Part shown: positions 1 through 8,276 of the stretch, one piece after another
Numbering within the stretch: the stretch's first letter is position 1
Layout: each line of letters starts with the position of its first letter
The notes under the pieces: generated by a model
What the model was told of the DNA's origin: nothing
Seen by the model: the letters and a program-made list of their open reading frames with translations, nothing else
Databases searched by the model: none
Source: a virus
Virus record (IMG/VR): IMGVR_UViG_3300017706_001313
Coordinates: 1-29,274 of that record
Strand: one strand, 5' to 3'
DNA length: 29,274 nt
Program-made: the position numbers and the translations under genes

Positions 1-253
1 GTTTAGCTTCATGCTTACCTAATAATTGCTGCATGGCCTTTAAAACTTGAGCAACACCTTCCTCTTTATTGTCTATCTTAGATAATAAATACTTGTATTT
101 TAGTTCAATAGCGTCAGCCCTTTGTTTCAATACAGGAACCTCTTTACTTAGATTATCAATATTTTCTTTAGCACTATTAAGCATGTACCCACCAGCTAGT
201 CCAACCACCAAAAGCACAGCAACTGATATTGAAACTATTTTCTCTTTATCCAT
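1..253 (-). CDS. Membrane-anchored coiled-coil protein, cut by left edge (spanin- or holin-like)
   Basis: The frame opens with MDKEKIVSISVAVLLVVGLAG and remains open to the window edge (84 codons seen, C terminus missing). Residues about 6-24 form one hydrophobic segment preceded by a short charged N terminus. The rest is charged and heptad-like (NSAKENIDNLSKEVPVL, then LKYKYLLSKIDN). One N-terminal membrane anchor followed by a coiled coil is the layout of Rz-type inner-membrane spanins, which link inner and outer membranes at the last step of lysis. Its place after the tail fibre genes fits the T7-like order, where holin and spanin follow the fibre. This assignment is inference from architecture and position; a structural membrane protein remains possible. 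The frame is credible because it is the last of a tightly packed same-strand series. Confidence 0.6.
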   Translation of the reverse strand, partial: MDKEKIVSISVAVLLVVGLAGGYMLNSAKENIDNLSKEVPVLKQRADAIELKYKYLLSKIDNKEEGVAQVLKAMQQLLGKHEAK

Positions 254-269
254 ATTACTTCACACAGCA

Positions 270-377
270 TCACTTCTTTTTAATCTTGGTTTTCTTTTTA
301 GTAACCTTATAAACTTTCTTTTTAATAGGCGTAACTTTTTTCTTAGCTTTATATTTTTTACGTTGAATGGTATTCAT
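270..377 (-). CDS. 35-residue lysine-rich protein
   Basis: A short frame starting MNTIQRKKYKAKKKV and ending TKKKTKIKKK-stop. About half of its residues are Lys or Arg and there are no acidic residues. It sits between the signal-peptidase-like gene (1 base apart) and the membrane-anchored coiled-coil gene, on the same strand, so it fits the operon exactly. There is no strong Shine-Dalgarno before the ATG (the leader reads TATCGCTATTAAC). No family is recognised. So basic a peptide may bind nucleic acid or anionic membrane; this is inference. Low-complexity AT-rich DNA can produce such frames by chance, which limits confidence. Confidence 0.45.
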   Translation of the reverse strand: MNTIQRKKYKAKKKVTPIKKKVYKVTKKKTKIKKK

Positions 378-378
378 G

Positions 379-810
379 TTAATAGCGATATACTTTTTTG
401 TGTAGGACTATTCCTACTAGATTATTCTTAGTGACTAAAATTGGATCAGCTTTACGGTTTCCGTCGCCTTCAATAATCCAACCCTTATCTGTTTTTATTC
501 TTAGTCGATGCAGTACAAGTCCTCCACTGTACCGATAAACTACAAAATCATTTTTGCTTAAATCATTGTAATTTACTTTTGCAATTACAGTGTAACCCTT
601 CTTGAAGAACCCTGACAGTGAATTAGAGAAACCAGAAGTTTTTATGACTCTAGCCTCTCCCCCGTAAAATTCTAAGTATAGTTCTGCCTGAGACTTTGCT
701 TCATCCCTGCTCTCGCATTGAATGTTATCTAAGCCAGTAGCTACAAAATAATAGGACCAACAACCATATATGACTGCTGTTGATAGTAGAAATGAAACGT
801 ATTTATACAT
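379..810 (-). CDS. Signal-peptidase-like (S24/S26-type) membrane protein
   Basis: This 143-residue protein has an N-terminal hydrophobic segment (about residues 5-24). Its body follows the order of blocks of the signal peptidase fold: a possible serine block at TSGFSNSL (59-65, with Ser62 placed like the GxS of S24/S26 peptidases), a strand block NDFVVYR (87-93), an HR block VLHRL (99-103, His101), then IIEGDGN (112-118) with Asp122, and NLVGIVL (130-136). The block HR...GDxN...D...VG is characteristic of the Sec11/archaeal type, which uses a Ser-His rather than Ser-Lys dyad. The serine block is weak (no SM pair), so it may be inactive or a diverged protease. It lies between fibre genes and probable lysis genes. 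Function (processing of a virion, lysis or host membrane protein) is inference. Confidence 0.55.
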   Translation of the reverse strand: MYKYVSFLLSTAVIYGCWSYYFVATGLDNIQCESRDEAKSQAELYLEFYGGEARVIKTSGFSNSLSGFFKKGYTVIAKVNYNDLSKNDFVVYRYSGGLVLHRLRIKTDKGWIIEGDGNRKADPILVTKNNLVGIVLHKKVYRY

Positions 811-820
811 GTCAATAAAT

Positions 821-1057
821 CTAATTTTTAATAGTTTCCTTTGCTGCCTCGATCTGTTCCAGCGTAAATGTGACCACCAGCTCTAAATACTCGCCGTATG
901 TCTCGCTTGGCACTGCGCCTGATACTTCTAACGTCTCCATGTCAAAATCGTTAAATACAAAATCGCTAGGGAAAGTGTCTGGCTCGTGAGGCACCGTCCA
1001 CTCGCAATTAGATTTACGAAAGTAAAAACCTTGTTCATTTATCTTTGATAATTCCAT
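821..1057 (-). CDS. Small acidic protein downstream of the tail fibre
   Basis: A 78-residue acidic protein beginning MELSKINEQGFYFRKSNCEW and ending LEQIEAAKETIKN. It follows the fibre gene by 2 bases on the same strand, so it is surely co-transcribed. The C-terminal third looks helical and the N-terminal two thirds mostly strand and loop. No domain is recognised. In many phages a small gene directly behind a receptor-binding fibre encodes a fibre-folding chaperone; position is the only support for that here. No membrane segment or signal peptide is seen. Confidence 0.7.
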   Translation of the reverse strand: MELSKINEQGFYFRKSNCEWTVPHEPDTFPSDFVFNDFDMETLEVSGAVPSETYGEYLELVVTFTLEQIEAAKETIKN

Positions 1058-1059
1058 TA

Positions 1060-2643
1060 TTATATTCGTTGAGTTAATACTGAGATTGCAAAGTCGGCAG
1101 TATCTGTAGGAGTTGAAGTAACTATAGCTGTATCATCAGCAGAACCATCAGATCTTTTAACCTCAACATTAGATCCAGTAGTAATAAGCTTGATTCTGCG
1201 CTTAGTTAAATCTTGCGCGCCGCTGGCTGCATAGAATCTGCCACCCACTGATACGCCTGTGATCACTTCATTTTCTGGAAGTATATCTGCATTTTCGATC
1301 AAGTAGCTGCCCCCTGTGCCGTCGGCGTGATCGTCTCTGAATGAGTGCAGGTCTTTTTGCTTCAAATGCCTGAATCCCTGTACGACGCCTGACTCGTTGG
1401 CCATTGCGTCGTTGCGGTTGCCGCTAATGTCTTTTAGCTGTCGGCAGTCGTCATCTAATGGCAAGGTTACTATCGAGCCCACCAAAACAAAAGATATTTC
1501 AGTTATTGTATTGGTAGATGCAGAATCGTTTACTATTTTAAGACTAGTGCTAGTCGATGTAATTTGAAATGTTCCAAAACCTGATGCCAAAACAGATCCA
1601 GTCTGTGATTGAATTTCTATTTGTCCAGCTGTAACTGAACCTGATAAAGTAACGTAATATTTTTTTCCGTATTCCAAAGCATTATTATATTCGATATAAC
1701 TATTATTGGTGCCGTCAGTTGTAAATGTTGTACTACTTGTAATTGATGAACCGTTTAATCCGTCTACCCAATTGGATTGCAGATCGTTGTAATTAAAAAC
1801 ATCACCCCCCCGCCGATACTCATGATTCGCAGCGAGCCACGGTTGCAGCCCTTGCTGGTATAGCTCGGAGGCTTGGGTTGCGGTTAGTGCGGTGTTGAAT
1901 ATGGCAAAATCAGACGAAGTAACGGCGTAGTATTTGCAGGGGTTTGTATTATTTAATCCTAAATCAATGCCAGCCGATGAACTTATATCTACACTACCAT
2001 GTAAGCTTCCGTTTATGTATAAAGTAGCATTATTATTTCTATCTAATGACAGACAAAAATCAATAACTTCACCCTTTGGTACACCTGTAATTGTATACTC
2101 CACTGAAGTAGATGAGTTAACAAAAAATATAGATAAAGTTTGATTAGAACGCATCCAAAGAGTCATTGTATTACTTCCACTAAAATTTAGATAAAATAAC
2201 TCAGTAAATACGTCATATTTAAATTTTGATTTAAATGTAATATCATTAGTACCTAAATCCATTTGTGATAAATAAATAAATCCTCCAGAAACCCCACCCG
2301 AAAACTCTCTGCGGTTGTCAGCGGCCTCACCGAGCACTGTTCCAGAGGCTCCCGTGGCTCCCGTAGGTCCAGTTGCTCCTTGAGGTCCAGTTGCTCCTGC
2401 AGGACCTTGGATTCCTTGGGGTCCTGTGGCTCCCGTGGCTCCCGTGGCTCCCGTATCTCCTTTTGCAGAAGATAGGTCCCAAATAGATGGGCTAGAAGAA
2501 GGGATTGTTCCTGCACTTGATGCAGATAATGCTGTATAACTGCTACCTTGATACGAAACAACATCCATTGCCTCGTAAACTGTATTTGAATCCCAAGCCC
2601 CTTTGAAATCTGGGCGTACTTTACCAATATTAATTGTAGGCAT
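1060..2643 (-). CDS. Tail fibre: carbohydrate-binding-like head, collagen stalk, LamG-like domain
   Basis: A 527-residue modular fibre. Residues about 8-58 (FKGAWDSNTVYEAMDVVSYQ and a later IWDL) match the short Trp/Tyr-rich carbohydrate-binding-like unit often found at the start of phage fibre proteins. Residues 62-101 are collagen-like Gly-X-Y triplets (GATGATGATGPQGIQGPAGA type), expected to trimerise into a stalk. Residues about 110-270 resemble a concanavalin/LamG jelly roll of the type found in marine phages (ATLYINGSLHG, then FAIFNTALTATQASELYQ). The C-terminal half contains a second strand-rich section (about 290-390) and ISGNRNDA, and ends in a compact domain. It probably binds the host surface at the distal end of the tail. 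It follows the T7 gp17-type adaptor by 4 bases, so the two probably form one fibre. Confidence 0.85.
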   Translation of the reverse strand: MPTINIGKVRPDFKGAWDSNTVYEAMDVVSYQGSSYTALSASSAGTIPSSSPSIWDLSSAKGDTGATGATGATGPQGIQGPAGATGPQGATGPTGATGASGTVLGEAADNRREFSGGVSGGFIYLSQMDLGTNDITFKSKFKYDVFTELFYLNFSGSNTMTLWMRSNQTLSIFFVNSSTSVEYTITGVPKGEVIDFCLSLDRNNNATLYINGSLHGSVDISSSAGIDLGLNNTNPCKYYAVTSSDFAIFNTALTATQASELYQQGLQPWLAANHEYRRGGDVFNYNDLQSNWVDGLNGSSITSSTTFTTDGTNNSYIEYNNALEYGKKYYVTLSGSVTAGQIEIQSQTGSVLASGFGTFQITSTSTSLKIVNDSASTNTITEISFVLVGSIVTLPLDDDCRQLKDISGNRNDAMANESGVVQGFRHLKQKDLHSFRDDHADGTGGSYLIENADILPENEVITGVSVGGRFYAASGAQDLTKRRIKLITTGSNVEVKRSDGSADDTAIVTSTPTDTADFAISVLTQRI

Positions 2644-2647
2644 GATA

Positions 2648-3544
2648 TTAAATTGTGACTATTAGTTCTCCGTTACTATTAATGTTAAAATCGTTTGAAT
2701 CAGCTTCTCCGTAGTGCTCAATACTTAATGTACCGTCAGATCCAATTGTAAATCTACCAAATGAAAGTGGAAACGAGGCCCCACCTGCAGGACCTTGAAC
2801 ACCTTGAACACCTTGGGTTCCTTGAGGACCTTGGTTACCTACTGGTCCTTGTGTTCCTACTGGTCCTTGGTTACCTGTGGTTCCTTGTTCTCCTGCAGGT
2901 CCTTGGGGTCCTTGAGGCCCAATGACCCCATTAAGTTCTAAAATAGTTTCATTAATAACTTTTCCTTGGAAAGCCGATAATGGACGATCTTCTAGTTCCG
3001 AGTTTAAATCATTAACTGTGTCGGCATACTTAATATAGTCAGTAGCAACCATATCAATATAATCAGCGTCAGGCATAACCCGAAGGTTGCCGTTACCGTC
3101 AAAACCAAGAGTCGTATTTAGATTATCTGAAACTGGATCCATTTCAGGATTAATCTTAGTTTCAGGAAACCGAATTGTGTGGTTTAAACGTTCCTTGATC
3201 CAAGCAACCGCCAGTGTTAATCTATCTAACTGAGCTTCAAGAGCATTAGGTAAAAATGACGTATCTCTGCTGTAATTGAGTGGTTGCTCAACTTCGGAAT
3301 CAACAAGTATAAGTACTTGAGCAAACTCAGAAGTGTAGTTTAAAGTCAGTACAGTTCGAGCTGTATTAAATGACCAATTCTCTGATCCAATCAAAGAAGT
3401 TGTGCCTGCAGATGTAACACCATAAACGGAAACATCGGAATCTTTAAGTGTTTTTCCAATCGGAGTTATTTGCTGTGGAGAAACTGCTGTAGCCGTATAG
3501 GTTACAAGTTTCCTTAAATCTATTTGATTACTTTGAACAGCCAT
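2648..3544 (-). CDS. T7 gp17-type tail fibre adaptor with collagen-like stalk
   Basis: 298 residues. The N-terminal part (1-165) matches the tail-attachment domain of T7-like tail fibres: a strand-rich block, SENWSFNTARTVLTL, then LPNALEAQLDRLTLAVAWI (99-117), the usual conserved helix. A possible coiled coil follows (about 178-206, with LEDRPLSAFQGKVIN), then collagen-like triplets GPQGPQGPAGEQG onward (209-254), and a 44-residue tail. It is much shorter than T7 gp17 (553 residues) and lacks an obvious receptor-binding domain. It therefore probably serves as the part that docks on the tail tube and carries the next-encoded fibre. A good ribosome site (AAGAGGT) lies just before the ATG, unlike several neighbours. 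Confidence 0.88.
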   Translation of the reverse strand: MAVQSNQIDLRKLVTYTATAVSPQQITPIGKTLKDSDVSVYGVTSAGTTSLIGSENWSFNTARTVLTLNYTSEFAQVLILVDSEVEQPLNYSRDTSFLPNALEAQLDRLTLAVAWIKERLNHTIRFPETKINPEMDPVSDNLNTTLGFDGNGNLRVMPDADYIDMVATDYIKYADTVNDLNSELEDRPLSAFQGKVINETILELNGVIGPQGPQGPAGEQGTTGNQGPVGTQGPVGNQGPQGTQGVQGVQGPAGGASFPLSFGRFTIGSDGTLSIEHYGEADSNDFNINSNGELIVTI

Positions 3545-3587
3545 ACCTCTTAATAACTATCTAAGAGAAATATGTCAAGTAATAGGA

Positions 3588-6500
3588 TTAGTCGATCAAA
3601 AAATCTGTACCCCAATTGGACTCTAAATACACACGAGTCTGATCATAATGTTTACCAATAGATTCATCTGCAACATGAGCCAAGGCTCCAACCAAAGCAG
3701 GTCCCAATATAGGGACATTGCCACCATATAAAGCTTTGGCATCATAGATTGCAGAACCTGCTCCTTCGGAAAATAGCGATGCAACTGAATTACCTATAGT
3801 TCTAGGGAGTGGCGCTAAGGTTGAATCAAAGTCTCCTGTTGCTGTTTCAAGTAAAGGTTCAAGAACACCTAGAGCTCCTGATTGTTGTAACACTCTAGCA
3901 GTAGTGTCCAAATTAATATCCCAAGGCATCATTGGTTCCCGAAGCTTGGCAATATCCTTAATAGCTGTAGAGACATACGAAATACCTAACATGGAGCCAG
4001 CATATACCAGCATACGCATGCCACTAATCTGTCCAGTGGTCCAAGGGTTGTCTCCCTTAGCATTAACAAACAAGTTACGGGCAACCATACGATTCATGGC
4101 TAGTGGGAAACTAGCATACTGAAACAGAGTCCGTACAGCTTCCCCTTCCCAAGTCCCAGCACGTAATCCGAATCGAACTAAAGATTGAGTCGATGCGTCT
4201 GGAAGCAGTACAGCTTCATCCATGTAATGAGTCATAAACTCCAACATCTTACTGTGCAGATTGTTGGACTTAATACTAGAAGCTCCCAATCTATCTACAC
4301 CATTAATGTCTTCAACAGAGTCTGCTAGCTCTTTCAAATCTGCTTTAGTTATTCCAAAGGATTCCATGGATAACAGTGTGTGTGGGTTCCAATCACCTGA
4401 TCTAGCTTGTTTTGCTAGACTCTCTGTCATAACATCCAAGAAAGCGTCTCGCATAATACCTGTCCAGAAATTTAAGCCATTCAAAGAAAACATAGCATCC
4501 GATGCTTTACTTAAAAAAGATCTATCGGTACCTTCCCCTAATGTTAAACGACCAGCAGCAGAGTTCATAATAGCATCAAGAGAGGCACCTGATCCATCGT
4601 AGAAAGCTCTAATGTTTGCATCCGAACCTTGGAATCTACGAGACGCAGCAATCTTTACTCGGCTGAGTAAGTCTTTCATGTTTGTCTTAGCCCCCAATTG
4701 ATCTAAGTTCATCAAAGCAATTGGTAAATCAGTAATTGCTGAAGCTGTAGACATGGGCAGATACACTAAATTAGAAAATCTGCGAAAGTCCTTAAATTTC
4801 TCGGACATATCTGCATTGATCGGATCATCAAGTTCTCCTGCCAACATGCGTACTGTATTACGTACTCGCTGAACAGATCCAAATGCAGCATCTACGACAC
4901 CTGTAGATTCAATATTAAATCCATTAGACCGAAGAATGTTGTCGAAGTTAGCTAAGGGCTTAGGTCCCAATGTTTCAACTACAGAAATCATTTCTGAGCG
5001 TCTACGAATCTGATCTTGCAGCAATCTACCTAAAGACTGGTCACCAGAAAACTCTTTAATGACTTCAAACTCTCGGCCTTCCAAGATATGTACTTTCCTA
5101 GAATGAGAAAAGAATTTAGCTAAGTCTTGAGACCAATGATCCACTGGATCCTTGGGAGATGTAATATCATAAAACCACTGTTCAATAAAGCTGTCTTTAT
5201 CAAAAGGTACTGGTTCATCTGGAGCTCCTTTTACTTTCTTAGAAGTGGTAGGCATAATGTACCCATGAGCCATTTCAGTCTTATCCCAATCAATTACTTC
5301 AAGCAATCGAGATCGAAAGTTGTCGTACCCCATTTTTGTAACCACCCGATTATTCCAAGTGGGCGTTAAGCCTAAATGATCATCACGTAATCTAATACCA
5401 GCACCATGCTTGTTAAGATTTGCTACTTGGGCATGTAATGTGTTTTTTACAGCTTCCGCTACATCAGTAAATGCAGCCTTGGATTCCCCTGACCATCGTT
5501 CAGGAGTATTACCGTATCTGTAATACATCAGAATATCTTCAATAAAGGCTTCAGAGGCTTCTGCTTTGGGTTTACCCTCCCAATTGTCTTTAATAACTTT
5601 AGGAAGCTTAATGAAGTCTGAAACATCTCCATCAAATAAATCAATCAGCTTATGCTTTGCAAGAACACTACGAATACCTGAAATATCTTTTACAATCTGA
5701 GATTTTTGAAGAGAAGCAATAGATCCACGTCCTAAATTAACACCTTTACGGGCACGACCATCAACAAACTTTTTGATTATCTTTAAAGCTTGTTCCTTAG
5801 ATTTATTTTTCAGGTACTTACTTTTTTTACTGAATCTGTTTGTTGCATTGTAATTAGCAATCTCCCGAAGAATAGCTGTACGCTCAGTTTCAATGGCCCA
5901 ATCAATCAATTGTTGCTTAGCTTCACTCTGAGATATATTTGCAGACTCTACTTCAGCTAGTAGCTGATTTGCACGTATGTAAGCTTCTTCACCTACTTCT
6001 TCAATTTTAACTGAATCAATATCTAATGTATCAAATACTTCATCTACTTTTCCAGTAATGATCTCAGTTCTGTACTTAAAGTTTCGAGCAACCCTAAAGT
6101 AAGGTAACTTTATAAAACTTCTAGCTGATTCTACCCACTCTCCCACAGGTACTTTGTCTCTAAATAACAAAGACGATTGCTCAGAACCCACGGATTTACT
6201 GATTGATTGTTCAGTAGATTCTCTTAATGGAGTAGATGCAGGTAAAGCTCTTTCTTTTAAAGCATCAAACTCAGCAGCATCTTCTTGTATTTTACGTTGC
6301 TTCTCAGTAATGATCGCCTGATCCAGTTGCTTCTCTAATCGAGCAGTGTCTTTTTCAACTGATTGAAGATTGTATGGAGGCTTGGCTTCTTTGACTTCCT
6401 TATCTATCTTATTCTTGATATTCTCTGAAGGCTTGAATCTACCCCCAACTTTCTTACCATCTATAATTGTACCTGCAGGATATCTTTTTGAAGGCTTAGG

Positions 6501-8267
6501 ATATCTTTTTGAAGGCTTAGAAATATCTTTGTAATTAAAAACAGTGTCTTCGTCTGGTTCCCATCCGTCTCCATATCTTCCATCACTCTTTCTTCCGTCT
6601 ACAGGAAGTACATCTACAGCATCTCTAAGTATTGCATCTCTGGGTGTGGATATGGTATCTAAACCCTCTATTTTTGTGATTCCATGAGCGTGCATAGCAG
6701 CGTGAGCTCCTACAAACTCTTCAAGATTATTTGTTAAATATTTCTTTTGTGTTGCACCTTCTTCAGGAAGATCAGCTAGAATATAATGTAATTCATCAAA
6801 ATTACCTTTAAGTCGTTGAGTTAGTGTTTTTAATTCTCTAATAGCTTCCAGTTCTTTTCCTACATAAGGGTCTGGGTCTAGTTTCCTAAAATAATGATCT
6901 TTCCATTTTTTTATTGTAGAAGTATTCATACCCTCGATTACATCTTTGGGTATTTTTCCATATTTCTCTTCTATTGAAGTTTTTATATGTGGAGAAAAAT
7001 CTGGTTCCTCTGGAACAACCTCATCTGCATATTGTTTCAATTGTGGAGTAAGTTCTTCTGGAACGAGTTTAGTTTTTATATTAGATACAACCTCATCTGC
7101 TTTATCTACATATTGTTTCAATTGTGAAGGAAGTTTATTTGACTCCCCTTTAACAACAGAATCAACGATTGCTTCTAATTCAGATTGTTGCTTGATTCTT
7201 CCAACATTAACTGGAAATTCTTTTTCCAATGGAATAATTGTCTTTAATGTCCGAAGCCAGATGTCAGACTCATTGTTGTAAAAGAAATCTTTAAGTTCTT
7301 TTTGAGCTTCAGGATTAGTTAAATAATCGTCTTCACTAAGGTTTAAGATTCTTTCTATATTCTTTTGATCAGAAATCTTGGCTCCAAGATCCCCTGAATA
7401 CTCTGCATCATATTTGGCAACATGTTTAACAACACTCTGTAAGTCACCAATGGCTGCAAAATTCTCCAACGCTTTGCGATCAATAGCATCTTGTCTAAAT
7501 GCTCTAGCTGTAGCATTTATCTTCATAGCATAAGGAGTGGCAAGAATACCCCCAAAGGCAGTGCCAAAAGTTGAGTCAGCAACAAAATCAAAAGAACCAT
7601 AGTCTCTACCCTGATTATGTGACATATACCATACAGCAGAGTTTTCAGCAATTTGCTGGGCAGCACCTATCTTGGATAACTGATATACATTTCCAAGTAA
7701 GGAAGTTTCACCTTTTGCTGTGTTCTTTAAAATAGTGTCTACCGTTTTTGTTCTATCTAAAATAGATTTTGTCTGTGCAATACTTCGTCCAGTTCTAGCA
7801 GCCGTATGTGCAGTCTTAGCTATTTTTGCCACAGCACTATAAGGTATCAACATAAGCGGAGCGTCAACCAATGTACCAACACCCATACCAGACGCAAAAT
7901 TAGCTACGGAGTTTCCATCCTGAGACATGCGAGCATACGCAGCTCTGTCTGTTTTATATTTTCTACGTAGTTCGTACTGTTCCTTTGTTAGCCCTTCTTC
8001 AAAAGGAACCCAAAGAGGTCCTAACAAATTTTCAAGATCATCCTCTCCGTATATAGAATTAAAAGCTTCCTTGGTCAGTGGCTCACTGTCTGAAAATAAA
8101 CCTGCAGAAACCTCTTTTAACTTAGCTCCTGCTGTGCCTACAAAAGAATCCTGAATGGCTAAGTTAGCGGAACCAACAGCACCATAAAAAGTACCAAAGT
8201 TTACATGTATCTTAGGGTTAACTTTTGACTGGTACTCTGCTGTGTTTTTAAGTTTTTCCGTAAACAT
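3588..8267 (-). CDS. Giant internal virion protein (T7 gp16-like core/ejection protein)
   Basis: At 1559 residues this is the largest gene of the window and occupies the position of T7 gene 16 (1318 residues), between the gp15-like gene and the fibre adaptor. The protein is mostly helical, with a hydrophobic stretch near residues 120-155 (VANFASGMGVGTLVDAPLML). A charged low-complexity region lies at about 370-690. A C-terminal region contains SNLVYLPMSTASAITDLPIA and LVYAGSMLGISYVSTAI. No N-terminal lytic transglycosylase motif is seen, unlike T7 gp16. In T7 the gp14-16 proteins are ejected into the host envelope and form the channel for DNA; the same role is inferred. A perfect 21-base tandem duplication (6478-6519) encodes KPSKRYP twice. 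Assignment rests on size, position and composition. Confidence 0.8.
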   Translation of the reverse strand: MFTEKLKNTAEYQSKVNPKIHVNFGTFYGAVGSANLAIQDSFVGTAGAKLKEVSAGLFSDSEPLTKEAFNSIYGEDDLENLLGPLWVPFEEGLTKEQYELRRKYKTDRAAYARMSQDGNSVANFASGMGVGTLVDAPLMLIPYSAVAKIAKTAHTAARTGRSIAQTKSILDRTKTVDTILKNTAKGETSLLGNVYQLSKIGAAQQIAENSAVWYMSHNQGRDYGSFDFVADSTFGTAFGGILATPYAMKINATARAFRQDAIDRKALENFAAIGDLQSVVKHVAKYDAEYSGDLGAKISDQKNIERILNLSEDDYLTNPEAQKELKDFFYNNESDIWLRTLKTIIPLEKEFPVNVGRIKQQSELEAIVDSVVKGESNKLPSQLKQYVDKADEVVSNIKTKLVPEELTPQLKQYADEVVPEEPDFSPHIKTSIEEKYGKIPKDVIEGMNTSTIKKWKDHYFRKLDPDPYVGKELEAIRELKTLTQRLKGNFDELHYILADLPEEGATQKKYLTNNLEEFVGAHAAMHAHGITKIEGLDTISTPRDAILRDAVDVLPVDGRKSDGRYGDGWEPDEDTVFNYKDISKPSKRYPKPSKRYPAGTIIDGKKVGGRFKPSENIKNKIDKEVKEAKPPYNLQSVEKDTARLEKQLDQAIITEKQRKIQEDAAEFDALKERALPASTPLRESTEQSISKSVGSEQSSLLFRDKVPVGEWVESARSFIKLPYFRVARNFKYRTEIITGKVDEVFDTLDIDSVKIEEVGEEAYIRANQLLAEVESANISQSEAKQQLIDWAIETERTAILREIANYNATNRFSKKSKYLKNKSKEQALKIIKKFVDGRARKGVNLGRGSIASLQKSQIVKDISGIRSVLAKHKLIDLFDGDVSDFIKLPKVIKDNWEGKPKAEASEAFIEDILMYYRYGNTPERWSGESKAAFTDVAEAVKNTLHAQVANLNKHGAGIRLRDDHLGLTPTWNNRVVTKMGYDNFRSRLLEVIDWDKTEMAHGYIMPTTSKKVKGAPDEPVPFDKDSFIEQWFYDITSPKDPVDHWSQDLAKFFSHSRKVHILEGREFEVIKEFSGDQSLGRLLQDQIRRRSEMISVVETLGPKPLANFDNILRSNGFNIESTGVVDAAFGSVQRVRNTVRMLAGELDDPINADMSEKFKDFRRFSNLVYLPMSTASAITDLPIALMNLDQLGAKTNMKDLLSRVKIAASRRFQGSDANIRAFYDGSGASLDAIMNSAAGRLTLGEGTDRSFLSKASDAMFSLNGLNFWTGIMRDAFLDVMTESLAKQARSGDWNPHTLLSMESFGITKADLKELADSVEDINGVDRLGASSIKSNNLHSKMLEFMTHYMDEAVLLPDASTQSLVRFGLRAGTWEGEAVRTLFQYASFPLAMNRMVARNLFVNAKGDNPWTTGQISGMRMLVYAGSMLGISYVSTAIKDIAKLREPMMPWDINLDTTARVLQQSGALGVLEPLLETATGDFDSTLAPLPRTIGNSVASLFSEGAGSAIYDAKALYGGNVPILGPALVGALAHVADESIGKHYDQTRVYLESNWGTDFLID

Positions 8268-8276
8268 AGTTATTTA

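Noticed and set aside
2253-2627. A 124-codon frame on the minus strand inside the second fibre gene, with REP-like repeats
   Set aside because: It is the collagen-like repeat of the fibre read in another frame; the fibre frame has clear domains.
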